This document shows positions 34,233 through 44,380 of a DNA stretch of 64,000 bases, one piece after another (position 1 is the first letter of the stretch; each line of letters begins with the position of its first letter). A model generated the notes under the pieces. That model made no database searches. It saw only the letters and a list, made by a program, of their open reading frames with translations, and was not told the origin of the DNA. The DNA comes from Nephrocerus scutellatus. Lineage: Eukaryota > Arthropoda > Insecta > Diptera > Pipunculidae. The stretch is from NCBI GenBank assembly GCA_947095585.1, contig OX352763.1, forward strand, positions 31,607,462-31,671,461, given 5' to 3'. The translations under genes and the position numbers were made by a program.

Positions 34233-37200
34233 AGCAACAACAGATGCAACAACAACAACAGCAGCAGCAGCAGTCCGGTCATATGCAGCATATGATGAGC
34301 CAGCAACAGCAAGTTCCCAATCAGGTTGTTATGTCACCGCAACAGCAACAACAGCCGGGTCCGCATAATCGAATGCCAGGAATGCAAAATGCCATGATGG
34401 TGCAGCAACAGCAGCAGCAACAACAACAGCAACAACAGCAGCAGCAGCAGCAACAACAAGCTGCCGGTATGCAACAACCGGGACCGGTAAGTCTTCACAG
34501 AATAACTTAAATTCTTATCTTAAATATATATTTGCGTTACAAAGTAATAACAATGCGACAATAACTAGTTGATTTTTCCGCGGCTAGTAATCTCCCAAAC
34601 ACTTCAAGGATTTATCAGATGATTTATGTTTTCGTTCATCGTTTTGAAACTATTAGTTGTTCGTCTTTTAATGGAATCTTTAGCTTTATACTTAAGTTCA
34701 TTGGAAAGTCATATCTTGAGCGATTGAAAAAAGGGAATTTGACTCGTGGCGAAAATTTTAAACCATCAAATAGGAAATTAAGGATTCGGGAACATTGATT
34801 ACCGAAAATAGCGACAGACAAATCAGAACAAAATGGTTTACTCAATACAGTGACTGCTTCCACATCGGCCCAAATTTATAGTCGTTACAATATTGTACGG
34901 AAATTTTAGTTTATTTGGTGCATTACGCTACTTTTAAGTGGTGATTTATTAGGAATAAGACTGATTGCATCGGATAATATATAATACATTGAATCTCGGG
35001 AGCCAAGTTTATATAAAAATTCTTGAGGGCCATAACAGGAAAAGTTCAATAATGAAGCAGTGTAAATGAATCAGAGCATTGAGTGCATTTTATGGGTAAA
35101 TAGGTACTACCCATAAAATCTCATGGTAGGGAGAATGTGAGGGAATGAAAAGAATTATTGTATCAAAGTGTTTTTTCTTCGAACACCATTTCGATCACAT
35201 TTTCGGAGTGTATAACCAATCAACTGCCACTTCCTTCGTTGGATGGTTGTGCCTATTGATTCCTGACCCGTTCTCTGGTAAAGATGTTCGTTAGAGATAT
35301 GGTTAGGCCAGAAAACTCTTTAGATGTTCCGTAGGCACCTATTTACGAACGTTCGTAATCTTTTTTTGATAGTAGCGGTCACCTTCTTAGTGCTGCACCC
35401 ATACAACAGCACAGATTCAACATTTAAACGAAACAGTCGCAGCTTGGTGTTTAAGCTGATCGCATTGCTTGACAATGACCTGTTCGGGACTACCTTCGGT
35501 CGAGACTATACCCCCAAGATATTGGACACTCTCTACTCTCTCTACCGGCTGTCGAGCATTGTTAACTTGAGTTACTGAGTAAGTGCCGAGGTTGATGATT
35601 TTGGTTTTGGCAACGTTAATCTTCAAACCAGCAACATTTGCCTCCCATTCCACACTTGTTGTCATTTGGTGCAGCTCCATAATTCTGTGTGAGAGTAAAG
35701 AAACGTCGTTAACGTAATCCAGATGTTTGAGATGAGATGTAAGAGTCCAACTAAATCCTCCATTTCCAGTAGTTAAAGCTGCGCGCAACACATCGCTAAT
35801 CACCAAGTATCGGCGATAGAATGCAACGTTGTCGTACCCCACTTTGGATCTCGAATTCCTCTGACAGCTTTCCTCTGCGCAGCATATGACATTTAAATCC
35901 ATCATAGGTTGCTTTAATAATCGGTGAACAGCAGGTGCAGTGGTGATCGGAATTCAACGCACTGTTCAATAATGATCTGCAAGGTGTTGATGTGGTCGAC
36001 ACAGGAGGATCCAGTGCGGAAACCTGCTTGCTCGGCATCGAGTGTATCTTCCAGATGTTCCTTAATCCGCTCAAGTAATACTTTGGCTATTACCTTTGCA
36101 ACTGCAGGAAGAACACAAATGCCTCTCCAGTTTTTGCACTCCATAAGACTACCTTTTTTATGGAGCTTGACAATCATTCCCTTTCTTTTACTCGTCGTAG
36201 AAATTGTTACTTCCGGCAGCTCCGCTTGATTTTGGTAGTTGTCGAGTACACGATTAAGGTCCGTAGAAAAATGCTCCTTCCATCGCTTTAGCTGATCCTC
36301 ATCTGAAACGAGTACAATGACCTCTGTCAGCTCTTTGATGATTCTGTAAACGGTACTGCTATCGCATTTGCTTGCTGCTTCCTCTGCTTCTGAGCCCAGT
36401 TTGTTAATATAATTACGTTTTTCACGTCTTACACTACGCTGCACTTCTCTTATTTTGCTTAGATACAGGGTCTCTAGGTTTCTCGCTGCTGCTGCTGGGG
36501 TATCTACAATACGAGCTTTAAGTAGCTTACGTTCTTCAATCCGCCTCCAGGTATCCTCGGCAAGCCACGTGCTGTGCCTTGCCTGGCTTCTACCAACAAT
36601 ACTTTCCGCTCCAGTTGTGACAACATTTTTCACAGCTTTCCAATGTTCTTGGTTGGTTGGATTGGATAATTGACTTAGCCAACAGCTTATTTTCACATCT
36701 CACCATAGTGCTCATTTTGTACAATATTTATAAACCCTCAAAGATGCAATGATGCAAAATATTTTCGGCTTAATAAGAAAACCTCATAACTAAGAAAGTT
36801 AACCTTCAGACTAAGAAAGAAAAGTTCTTACTAAGTGTAGCGAGTTTTTTCCAGTTTTTCTTCATTTCTACACTCGGATTTTTGAGGTTTTCTGCAGTTT
36901 TGCTTACTATAAGTCGGAGTTACTAGGTATTCCAAGAAACTGGATTGGATTACGAGATATAACAAACTTATTTTTAGCTAATATTTATTTATCATGGTTT
37001 TTCTATAAAGGTGCCCTTATCTTTCCAATTGAAAAAACCGTACCCGAAACCATCTGTCAAACTGACACGGTTTTCCAGTTTTCCGTGGTGAGCACTGTAC
37101 AAATTGAACTGCAAACCGAAACCAAGCTGAGTAAACGAAACCTTACCCGTGGACTGTCGAAGGGTAGCAAATTTACAGTGTCCGTTACAAAACTGAAACC

Positions 37201-38031
37201 ATACGCGAGAAATCTTAAATCTACCCAACAAATGGAAAGAGAGACATTAATTAGTTGCTTAAAATAATACCATCAAAAATGTGATTTTCACCAAAAAGTG
37301 AAGTTCCTTGTGCCTTCTGTGTGCTTATGCCGGACAAGTGCAGATAAAGTGATTAAGGTTTTCTCCTTCCCCACTTCCTTATAGCTTCTACAGAATTTAC
37401 AATGCAACTTAATTTATCTGTTTTTTCGTTTCAACAGTTCTCGTCGACGGTTCCCAATGCTCAATGGTATAAGATGCGTCAAATGCAAATGCCCAACTAT
37501 CCGCCACCATATCCACAGAGACAACGTGCCCCGCCGCAAATGGGCAATTTCCCAGGTGGGCAATTTGCTCACGATCAGTATGCCGCCGCCATGCAGCAAG
37601 GCCTTAAACCAAATCCCAATCAGCCACAAGTTGGAAATGTGATACCAACAGCAGGTGGTCAATTAATGCAGGGTGTCCCGGGCGGTGGCGGCCCGAACGT
37701 AATGGGCCCACCAACGCCGCATTCCATACAGCAGCAAATTATGCAATCGGTACGTTCGCCGCCACCAATACGTAGTCCACAACCAGCTCCATCACCTCGT
37801 TCAGCACCATCGCCCCGGTCGCAACCATCACCTCGAGCTCAGCCATCACCTCACCATATGACAAGTCATTCACCGGCGCCTCAGGGACCCGGCGACATGC
37901 ACAATCATATGCATCCGCACCAATCGCCGATACCCGGTGTACCTCAGGATGTTGGCGGTGTTGTTGGTGGAGTCGGCGGACCCGTCTCGGATGCCTCCGA
38001 TCAATTGACAAAATTCGTGGAACAACTTTAG
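17911..38031 (+). CDS. nej: CBP/p300 histone acetyltransferase (nejire), all but the N-terminal exon
   Basis: Nuclear coactivator that acetylates histones (H3K27, H3K18 and H4 in the family) and bridges many transcription factors. Twelve exons join in frame at canonical splice sites: 17911-22923, 23006-23295, 23406-23563, 30654-30734, 30810-31764, 31836-32069, 32137-32367, 32442-32839, 32910-33213, 33285-33668, 33779-34486 and 37438-38031. They encode 3115 residues. Domains in order are TAZ1 (residues ~394-485 from Met at 17913), KIX (~881-966), bromodomain, RING/PHD, HAT, ZZ, TAZ2 and the NCBD. HAT residues known from p300 are present: LDSVHFF and QYRTAVY (CoA contacts), IWACPP and EWYKKM (catalytic Tyr). 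The size is close to the fly orthologue. The first coding exon, with the N-terminal nuclear receptor-binding region, lies upstream of the window or was not recognised. The 7.1- and 3.0-kb introns hold antisense LINEs. Confidence 0.97.
23006..23295 (+). CDS. nej: nej exon: bromodomain
   Basis: Starts after TTGTTCAG; donor ACCAAG|GTATGT. Encodes [20 protein letters not shown] through [16 protein letters not shown], the CBP bromodomain, including the acetyl-lysine-binding Asn in YNRK. Confidence 0.95.
23406..23563 (+). CDS. nej: nej exon: end of bromodomain, start of CH2 (RING)
   Basis: Acceptor CCTTTTCCAG, donor AATAG|GTAAGT. Encodes [20 protein letters not shown] and the Cys-rich start of the RING segment ([15 protein letters not shown]). 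Confidence 0.94.
24020..26920 (-). pseudogene. CR1/Jockey-like LINE, 5'-truncated, RT broken
   Basis: On the minus strand, from high to low coordinates: endonuclease motif [17 protein letters not shown] (about 26740), a linker ([20 protein letters not shown]), and RT motifs [15 protein letters not shown] (about 25830), [57 protein letters not shown] and the catalytic FADD (about 25170). The C-terminal part ([13 protein letters not shown]) follows near 24840. The 3' end carries CCCACGCTGTGCTAAGCATT twice (about 24150 and 24247). Frames are shifted, so it is inactive. It lies antisense to nej. Confidence 0.85.
26921..27015 (-). mobile_element. Second short fragment of the same LINE
   Basis: AAAGCGATAAAACAGTGACAAGCAGG and TTCAAGCGATTCG repeat the sequence at about 24764-24825, placed directly next to the 5' end of the longer copy. 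This marks a separate truncated insertion or a rearrangement. Confidence 0.6.
27060..27245 (-). mobile_element. tRNA-derived SINE, copy a
   Basis: On the minus strand: A box TGGCTCAGTGG (27220-27230 reversed), B box GGTTCGAATCCC (27195-27206 reversed), then a body with CACGGTATACCCCC, GAAAGCTTCTCAATTC and GGCCTTAAATTGTAG. The A-B distance is shorter than in a real tRNA because of an internal deletion. Shares its body with the copies at 28165 and 42825. Confidence 0.65.
28165..28320 (-). mobile_element. tRNA-derived SINE, copy b
   Basis: Minus-strand A box TGGCTCAGTGG (28291-28301 reversed) and a degenerate B box GGTTTGAACC (about 28249-28258 reversed), then GGTAAGCTTCTCAATTC and GCGTTAAATTGTAGG. 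Not a functional tRNA: no acceptor-stem pairing was found. Confidence 0.6.
28560..28880 (+). pseudogene. Jockey-clade LINE 3' coding end
   Basis: The + strand near 28575-28862 encodes the C-terminal zinc-binding tail typical of fly jockey-group [34 protein letters not shown] and [34 protein letters not shown] tail follows, as in Jockey-group 3' ends. It is a 5'-truncated fragment of a different LINE family from the antisense one upstream. Confidence 0.75.
29340..29770 (-). pseudogene. RTE-like LINE fragment, RT without its catalytic YxDD
   Basis: The minus strand gives [60 protein letters not shown] and [14 protein letters not shown]. The text LKHLD is then followed directly by [10 protein letters not shown]: compared with the copy at 35200-36700 ([16 protein letters not shown]), the catalytic box is deleted. 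A dead fragment. Confidence 0.75.
30654..30734 (+). CDS. nej: nej exon: RING/CH2
   Basis: Acceptor CATCTAACAG, donor CAAAC|GTAAGT. 81 nt encoding [20 protein letters not shown] and EPLQSQ. Both junctions are in phase 2. Confidence 0.93.
30810..31764 (+). CDS. nej: nej exon: PHD and most of the HAT domain
   Basis: Acceptor GCTGCACAG, donor [133 protein letters not shown]. The catalytic Tyr codon is at 31534-31536. Confidence 0.96.
31836..32069 (+). CDS. nej: nej exon: Lys-rich autoacetylation loop region
   Basis: Acceptor CACAATGTAG, donor CTAGCG|GTGAGT. Encodes [20 protein letters not shown], the Lys-rich loop, and [20 protein letters not shown] of the HAT core. Confidence 0.94.
32137..32367 (+). 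CDS. nej: nej exon: HAT end and start of ZZ
   Basis: Acceptor CTCAAACAG, donor TGCGAT|GTAAGT. Encodes [20 protein letters not shown], then [20 protein letters not shown] of the ZZ zinc finger. Confidence 0.95.
32442..32839 (+). CDS. nej: nej exon: ZZ end and TAZ2
   Basis: Acceptor TTGTTATGTAG, donor [36 protein letters not shown]2: [58 protein letters not shown]. Confidence 0.95.
32910..33213 (+). CDS. nej: nej exon: end of TAZ2, Pro/Gly-rich linker
   Basis: Acceptor TATCGCGCAG, donor AAGCAG|GTGAGT. Begins [17 protein letters not shown], the basic end of TAZ2, and continues with low-complexity sequence. Confidence 0.92.
33285..33668 (+). CDS. nej: nej exon: Gly/Val-rich linker
   Basis: Acceptor TTGTATTGCCAG, donor CAGCAG|GTACGT. 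Encodes [15 protein letters not shown] and a GVGVGV-type low-complexity run; no folded domain. Confidence 0.9.
33779..34486 (+). CDS. nej: nej exon: NCBD (IRF3/SRC-binding) and poly-Gln
   Basis: Acceptor TATCTATAG, donor GGACCG|GTAAGT. NCBD near 33972-34110: [36 protein letters not shown]. Long glutamine runs follow. Confidence 0.93.
34487..37437. other. nej last intron (3.0 kb) with antisense LINE
   Basis: Donor GTAAGTCTTC, acceptor CGTTTCAACAG. 34490-35190 and 36720-37390 are AT-rich with nothing recognised; 35200-36710 is an RTE-like LINE. Confidence 0.8.
35200..36710 (-). pseudogene. RTE-like LINE, RT domain with mutated catalytic box
   Basis: Minus strand, high to low: [80 protein letters not shown], then after frameshifts [26 protein letters not shown] and [13 protein letters not shown]. 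The catalytic YxDD reads YVND, and QGC is altered to QRC. No endonuclease remains. It lies antisense in the last nej intron. Confidence 0.8.
37438..38031 (+). CDS. nej: nej last coding exon
   Basis: Acceptor CGTTTCAACAG; stop TAG at 38029-38031. Encodes [20 protein letters not shown], repeated [20 protein letters not shown] motifs and the C-terminus [13 protein letters not shown]. Confidence 0.94.
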   Translation, partial: FSSTVPNAQWYKMRQMQMPNYPPPYPQRQRAPPQMGNFPGGQFAHDQYAAAMQQGLKPNPNQPQVGNVIPTAGGQLMQGVPGGGGPNVMGPPTPHSIQQQIMQSVRSPPPIRSPQPAPSPRSAPSPRSQPSPRAQPSPHHMTSHSPAPQGPGDMHNHMHPHQSPIPGVPQDVGGVVGGVGGPVSDASDQLTKFVEQL

Positions 38032-41000
38032 TGTAATTATACACAGTATATGAGGGGGACACAGTTGAACACAAATAATAACTAACCGTTTTCTATTGTT
38101 CTTTTCACACACACACACACCCCACACATACACTAGGCTTACATTTAATTTTATTATTATTATATGTTGTGTAGGGCGGACATGCAATTATGTGCTACTA
38201 TAATACTGTTATTGATACAAAATCCAAAACCAATACCAAGCAGTAATATTAGTAATAATGTTAATGATAATAATCGCGGACGCCACTGACAAAAACCTCT
38301 GTAAATAATAAATTAATGCCTAAATTAAAGTCTTACATAAAGACCTAGACACACCTACACACCTTCGATACGGAAAATAACCAAATGACGATTTGAATTT
38401 CTAAATCAAACAGATATGCAAAAGAGACACATTTATAGTAATTAGTATATATGAATAAAAATAATAAAAAGGAGCAGCAACAAAAAAAAACAGTAAATTT
38501 AAATTTTCTAAGCCAATGAATGCGCTGGCTGGCTAGTGACCATCATCATACCGCCAGCACCAGCACGACAAAACTACGCTAGCTGGCAAGTGTAAATACA
38601 AGAGCTCTAGCCATTCTGAACAGATTAAATCGAAGAAGAAGAAGTTTTACACATTGAAGAGGATATCTATAAATATATATTTACTTTATATACATGTATT
38701 AACTATTATTACATACATTATTTAATTCATTTCCATTTTTTTTTATAATGCGATATTTGTAATTTCTATTTACCATAACTTTATTACACTCGCCCCCCAT
38801 TTCACAACAAAAACACACACACACACACACAAATAATTATTATGTATTTAGTTAGTTGTTTAATCTTAATCTTTCTTTTTTTTAATTGTCGTAAATTAAT
38901 TGTTTTCGGTTAGGGAGCAGATTATGTAATGTTATTCTGAAAACCTTTTCCTACGTCCATCCCTACACACACATATACACACAAAAATACTGCAAACACA
39001 AAAGCTGTTGTTTGGCTTTTAATTCTTAATGTTGTTAGTATAATTAACTTTAACTTTTACAATATGTTTATTTATGCATATGTATGTATATTTCTATGTA
39101 TGTATACATTTATGTATATAAATATCAAACAAACAAAAAAACCATTCATAATAATAATGTTTAAGAGAAAAGAAAAGCAAAATAAGAAGAAACGAAATTT
39201 AGAAATAACATTCAACACAAAGCGTAAATTTAAAAACGAAATTTTTAACAACATCATCAACACAACAACACAACCAACCATAACAGCAACAACAAACTCA
39301 AGTATACATTATTATTTATAAATAGTTTATACATTGATATTTTGTAGTTATGCAACAAACAAACAAACAGTCCACAGACAAAATAAATTGATAAAAAATA
39401 CAAAAGCAAAAAAGGAAAAGGAACTATTTTCATTTTCTTAATTAAGATTAACATAATAACTATTGAACTTTTAAGCTTATATGTCTATAGCGTAGCGGTA
39501 TATTTCTCTCTGCCTTTCTCTCACTCTTTCTCAATCTGTATCTTGTAATTTCCAATTTTCTATTATGTCAGAAAGATGACGAAATTAGTAAATGTTTGCA
39601 ATCATCGAAGATTGTCGAGGAGGAGGAGAAAGGGGAACCAGAATAAAAAAAAAACGTGTACTTGTTTTAGCCTCTTACAATTTGTTGTTAGATAGGAAGA
39701 CGTTTCACACACACATTATGTATAAGCAAACGAATAAAAAATATATATTTAATATTAATGTAATTAAAAAAAATGTGTAAAACAAATGTGCTTTAATTAA
39801 TAGGATTAATAGGAATCGAAAGGAGAAAAATTCCCCCTTGAATCACGAGTCCGTCGACTACGAGGACGATAGCGATGGTGATGATGATGACAGATTATGT
39901 GGGAGAGCTAGCATTTTTTTAATTATGTAGTCTTATTAGTTTCATCAGTCTGTGCAAGTTTGTAAAAATTAAAATGGAAAGTACACACACACACACCCAC
40001 ATACGATAACTTAATATTACATGCTGCTTTCAGGCATAAAAGAGAAGAAAAAAAAACACTCATTCAAAGTTAGAGTTAAGAGATCATTATTGTTATATAT
40101 ATGCATATGTTTTTGTGATAACTTTTCCCTTCTTTTCATCTCAAGAAGATATAAAGAGTGGGACGACAATGATGACATTATAATTTAAAAAAAAAATACG
40201 AGAAAACGAACAACACAATAATCTCTTTCTCAATCTCAATATTAAAAAACGGAAAGGGACATATTATTAGTTATGATGCAACTCCTCATGGTGGTGGTGG
40301 TGGTTGTCGTCTTTTTGTTGAATTTCTCATCAACAACACCACCAATATCGATTTCGCCGCCGCCTCCGCCCGTATTTTGGAGAACTCTACGAAAAGCTGC
40401 AGCTAAATCACCACACCAGAGGAGCGTGAGTGAAGAATGTTAATTTGTAAAAAAAAAATGTTTTTAAGAATGTAAGTTATTATTCCACGACACGATTGTA
40501 GTGGATCAACAGTCAGTCAGATGCAAGAGAAAGAAGAGAGAAAGCGAAAGGAATCGATGATTCCACTTTTTTTTAAACGAATATCTTTACTATTTAATCT
40601 ACTATTATACTTTTATTACTGTTCGTTTTCTTATTATAGAATTTTCGTTATAATAATATTGTAATAAGTCTAAAAGATACTTTCAAAACTATTCATTCTC
40701 TATATTGACAACAATGACACAAAAGCGCACTACACTTTTAATTTATAACGTGCACTGATTTATATTATTGTATTTTGCTGTAATTAAAAGGGGTGATCCA
40801 GGAGTAGGAGTTAGAAGGTGTGTCGGAATGTGGAATACTGGAATACTTCCCAATCATCAATCAAACATTATTGTTCCCTTCTTTTTTTATTTGTTAAATA
40901 ATTGACTAGGCTACTTGTAGATAAATAAATGATAACTATATTAATATTATTATTATTCTTAAATAATAAACTAATCACTAAGCTGTAAGATAAGTAAAAA

Positions 41001-41525
41001 AATACATTTACATATTATTGCATAGTTGTTAATATATATATTCATGCATAAATACCAACTATGAGTAATTATATATTAATTAAACATTCGGACAAAAAAT
41101 ATGCGAAATACGTGCGTAGAATTTTTTGTTTAAATTTGAAAGAAAAAAAAAACAATGAATCTATGTGAATAATTATAAAAAAGAACGTATGCAGGATAAT
41201 TATATATGTAAAATTACCGTAAATTTGAACAAAAACCACAACAACAACATCAGCATTCTAATATATTATTATACATACATGAAAAACAAGAAGATTCACA
41301 TACACACGCGCATATATATGTATATGAATGATGAATAGAATATAATTTCGAAATTTTAAGTAAAAAAAACTAAAAAATAACTTACGAATAATTGAGATGT
41401 GTAAAGAGGAAATATTATTTAAAGTTCAAAACTACAAAAAATCAACAAACAAAAAATAAATAAAAAAAACAACAAAAAATACGTATAAAATTTGAATTGA
41501 ATAAAAAAATATTAAAATTATACAT
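38032..41525 (+). other. nej: nej 3' UTR (probable extent)
   Basis: AT-rich, no coding sequence. Several AATAAA signals are present, e.g. near 38453, 39382 and 39733, and the last at 41500-41505, about 60 bp before the next transposon. Pumilio-type TGTANATA sites occur at 38300-38307, 38591-38598 and 39113-39120. CA repeats lie at about 38109-38121 and 38814-38830. The distal end is inferred from the last AATAAA and the onset of LINE sequence. Confidence 0.6.
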
Positions 41526-41564
41526 TTTGGATGGTTTTTTTTTATATAAAATTTTAACTTTGAT

Positions 41565-42515
41565 TGATGGAAAAACTATACCTTTATTTGTGCATACTAT
41601 ACGGTGTAAGCGAATGTTGGCTAGCTATGGAAAAAACGACGTATAAAAGTATATTGGGGAAGGTACAAATAAGCGGCCTTATAAGCGGGGCGCTGAGATC
41701 TAGCCCAACTCGCGCTCTAGAGGTTATGCTCCCCCTTATCCCACTAGATATATTTGGCGAACAGAGAGCGGCAATTACAGCTACGCACGCGACTGTTAGC
41801 TGTCAATCAGTGGAAAAGCCTTCAAAAGGGGCACTCCACCGTAACTAAATCGCTAAAGCAAGAGCTGACGAAACTTGATAACATAACACCAGTGGTATGC
41901 TTTCAAAAAGGTTTTCGGACAACAATACCCTCCAGATAAGACTGCAAGAGTGGATCCATAACCGATAATGAAACAATACAGTTTTTCACGGATGGCTCTA
42001 AGCTAGACGGTAAAGTAGGAGCAGGAGTCTTCTGGGGCAAGCTGAAAGTAAACATCTCTGTCCGTCTACCTGATCGCTGCAGCGTATACCAGGCTGAGGT
42101 GATAGCGATTGAAGAGGTTATGAGTTGGCTGAAGCATAATGTACTATCTTCAAAGAAGATTATCATTTATGTGGACAGTCAAGCGGCCATAAAATCGTTG
42201 GTCTCACTGAAATCTAAGGTGACGTTGAGCTGTCACTCCTCTCTTAACGAGATAAGTGAGCAATTCAATATTAGGATCATATGGGTCCCGGCCACACATG
42301 TTGAGGGGAACTGCAGGTCGGACGAGCTAGCTAGGCGTTGTACGACTCTCCAGCTGCTACCGGAAGCTCGAAAACGGCAAAGTGCAAGATATACTTCGAT
42401 TCATTAAGAGCTCTGGATCTTCTGAAAAGGGGAAAGTTAATAATTCCTGTGGTAATACAAAGCACCGCGAATGGTCTAAGTGAGCATTAGCTGCCACCGC
42501 AACCTAACCTAACCT
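41565..42515 (+). pseudogene. LOA/R1/I-type LINE 3' end with RNase H
   Basis: The + strand gives ISGALRSSPTRALEVMLPLI (RT-RNase H linker), ETIQFFTDGSKLDGKVGAG near 41967 (RNase H start), AEVIAIEEVMSWL, IIIYVDSQAAIKSLVSLKSK and IRIIWVPATHVEGNCRSDEL, the order of RNase H active-site motifs. A frameshift lies between the first block and the RNase H part. It ends CAACCTAACCTAACCTTG. 5'-truncated and dead; it directly abuts the nej 3' UTR. Confidence 0.8.
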
Positions 42516-42689
42516 TGTTGCATACGAGTTTGGTCAGTTAGGTTCAAAATCAAAGGAATTGTTTCAAAGAATTGCGGCACCTCTGAGGTAGGGATTGCAT
42601 CCATGTAGCGTGATCTCATCTGATCACACACCTATGAAAAGTGTTGATAAAATAACGAAAAGGAACTTGCAAACATTACATCTGTCTAT

Positions 42690-42800
42690 ATAGTCCAAGT
42701 TAATTTTTTTTATAATGTACACACAAGGGATTTGCACCCTTATAATGCTTAGCACATCGTGGGCGTTAGTTAGGAAATAAGAGAGAGGAAAAGAAATGTT
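42690..42800 (-). mobile_element. 3' end fragment of the CR1/Jockey-like LINE
   Basis: TTATAATGCTTAGCACATCGTGGGCGTTA corresponds to the reverse complement of the 3'-end motif at about 24150 in the larger copy. A short fragment only. Confidence 0.5.
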
Positions 42801-42824
42801 AAGTATCTATATTATTGCACACAA

Positions 42825-42995
42825 ATGGAGGGGACCTACAATTTATTGCCGGATCGGAACGGACGTTTTTCAATACTTTCGCGAGAGGTGGGACACCGTG
42901 AAAAATACTTTTGGTGTTACTGGTATTCGAACCAGGAAAGTCCTGCTCAGAAGGTATGTTCTTATTCACTGAGCCACGGTGCACATTCTTCAAAG
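42825..42995 (-). mobile_element. tRNA-derived SINE, copy c (best A/B boxes)
   Basis: Minus strand: GTGGCTCAGTG A box (about 42967-42977 reversed) and GGTTCGAATACC B box (42922-42933 reversed) at tRNA-like spacing, with CAGGACTTTCC between. The body follows: CACGGTGTCCCACC and CGATCCGGCAATAAATTGTAGG. It shares its 3' body with copies a and b. The head is tRNA-derived, but the region outside the boxes does not pair as a tRNA. Confidence 0.65.
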
Positions 42996-42999
42996 ACAG

Positions 43000-43920
43000 G
43001 CCAACAATTCATCGTAAGTCATTCCTCTCGAACGCGGCTAAGAGGTCAGAGTGCTGTTTACTAAACACTCAAGTCTCTTATCCATATGTAAGTACTGGTA
43101 TGACCATATTGCCTTATACCCCAGCAGCTTGAGTGTAATGGTTATCCTTTTTACTACATAAAAGTTGGAGTGAGTGAGAACCCTATTCTTAACTCTCTTA
43201 ATTGTAAATTATCATTATCCAGATTTTTTTACAGGTAAATGCTTTTTTTAGAAGGGAATGGAAGGAATATTGTAACTATTGATTACAAAATGGTAGCACA
43301 GACTCTTCCTTCTTTCGAATTTAGGTTTGAAGTCAAGAAACGAGAAAGCGAAGACTGGATAAAAGGTTTCCTAAGCCCAATACATAAAAGGAGACATCAC
43401 TTACGTATATTGACACTCGTAACTACTTTTTAAAAGGACTATAATCTTTAGGGTTAACCATCTGTACAATGAAGATAAGAGGTATAAGCTGACTTGACGG
43501 TGAAGATATTTTTGTGAAAGACACACCAAGAAGCAAGTGGAAATCTACAAAAATTAACTTAAGGTACAAGTTAAGCACATGCAATTTGATGTCATTAATT
43601 AATATACTTAACTGGGTTAACGTCCAGTCTATGGAACATTACAAAAGTATTTCCTTATCGTCATAGTTTCTTATCGTAGCCCAATGTAATGTTTATGAAT
43701 GCTTCGAATAGGGTCAAACTTTCTAACCGTACCTACGATTACATAACCGCTAGCTGTAAATGCAATTTAATAATTTAAGGAATTTCCAATTGAATACTAA
43801 CAAAGCGTGTCCCCTCAAATAAGTAACAAATCGTGATTAGTTTCAAAGCGGCTTATCAACTTATTATCAGATTTTTTTTAAAAAAGAAAATTTTTATCTC
43901 TGCCATAAAACCCCTAAGTG
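43000..43920. other. Intergenic, nothing recognised
   Basis: No coding sequence or repeat family was recognised. It holds the upstream region of the nrf-6-like gene. Confidence 0.4.
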
Positions 43921-43926
43921 CTCGAC

Positions 43927-43934
43927 TATAAAAG
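43927..43934 (+). promoter_or_regulatory. TATA box of the nrf-6-like gene
   Basis: TATAAAAG in the context CTCGACTATAAAAGACTGCG lies about 170 bp upstream of the chosen ATG at 44101. Transcription would be expected to start near 43955-43965. The leader in between has no in-frame stop conflict. Confidence 0.6.
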
Positions 43935-44100
43935 ACTGCGTCCACTATTACAATCCACATATTTCGGAATAAAGTGTTCGGTCACGGGTTTTGTTGTAGG
44001 AGGAGACCTACTCTTACAACTGATACGCGGTGTGTTAAACGTGAGCCTGTAGTCCTAAGTGCAATTTAGTGCCAAACAAAGAATAGAAATAGAAACAAAT

Positions 44101-44380
44101 ATGACTCGAAATGTACTTGTGTGTGTGACAATAACTTTAGCTTTTTTCGTTGGATGTGTACCGTCGCCGTGCAAGGCAGAGGAATACAAAAACACCGACC
44201 TGGAAGTGACCGCATTAAAAAGTGATATCGCTTTTGCTTTCTTTAAGGAAGCCCAGAATATCGCTTCCTCGAATGTGTCTGCAGCATCGTCATCACGCGG
44301 TTTCAATGACGATCTGTGTGCGTTTCATATGAAAATGCTTTACCAGGGAATTCTCGACTACCAGGAATGGGCTTTGGAAT
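44101..44380 (+). CDS. nrf-6-like exon 1: signal peptide and start of NRF domain
   Basis: ATG 44101 is chosen because a hydrophobic signal sequence follows. Donor GGAAT|GTAAGC, phase 1. Ends DYQEWALE, the family's WAL motif. Confidence 0.85.

Noticed and set aside
38109..38830. CA repeats and AT-rich tracts as possible regulatory elements
   Set aside because: Ordinary microsatellites for a fly 3' UTR.
42496..42515. CCTAACCTAACC as telomeric repeat
   Set aside because: Only two to three units at the 3' end of a LINE; not a telomeric array.
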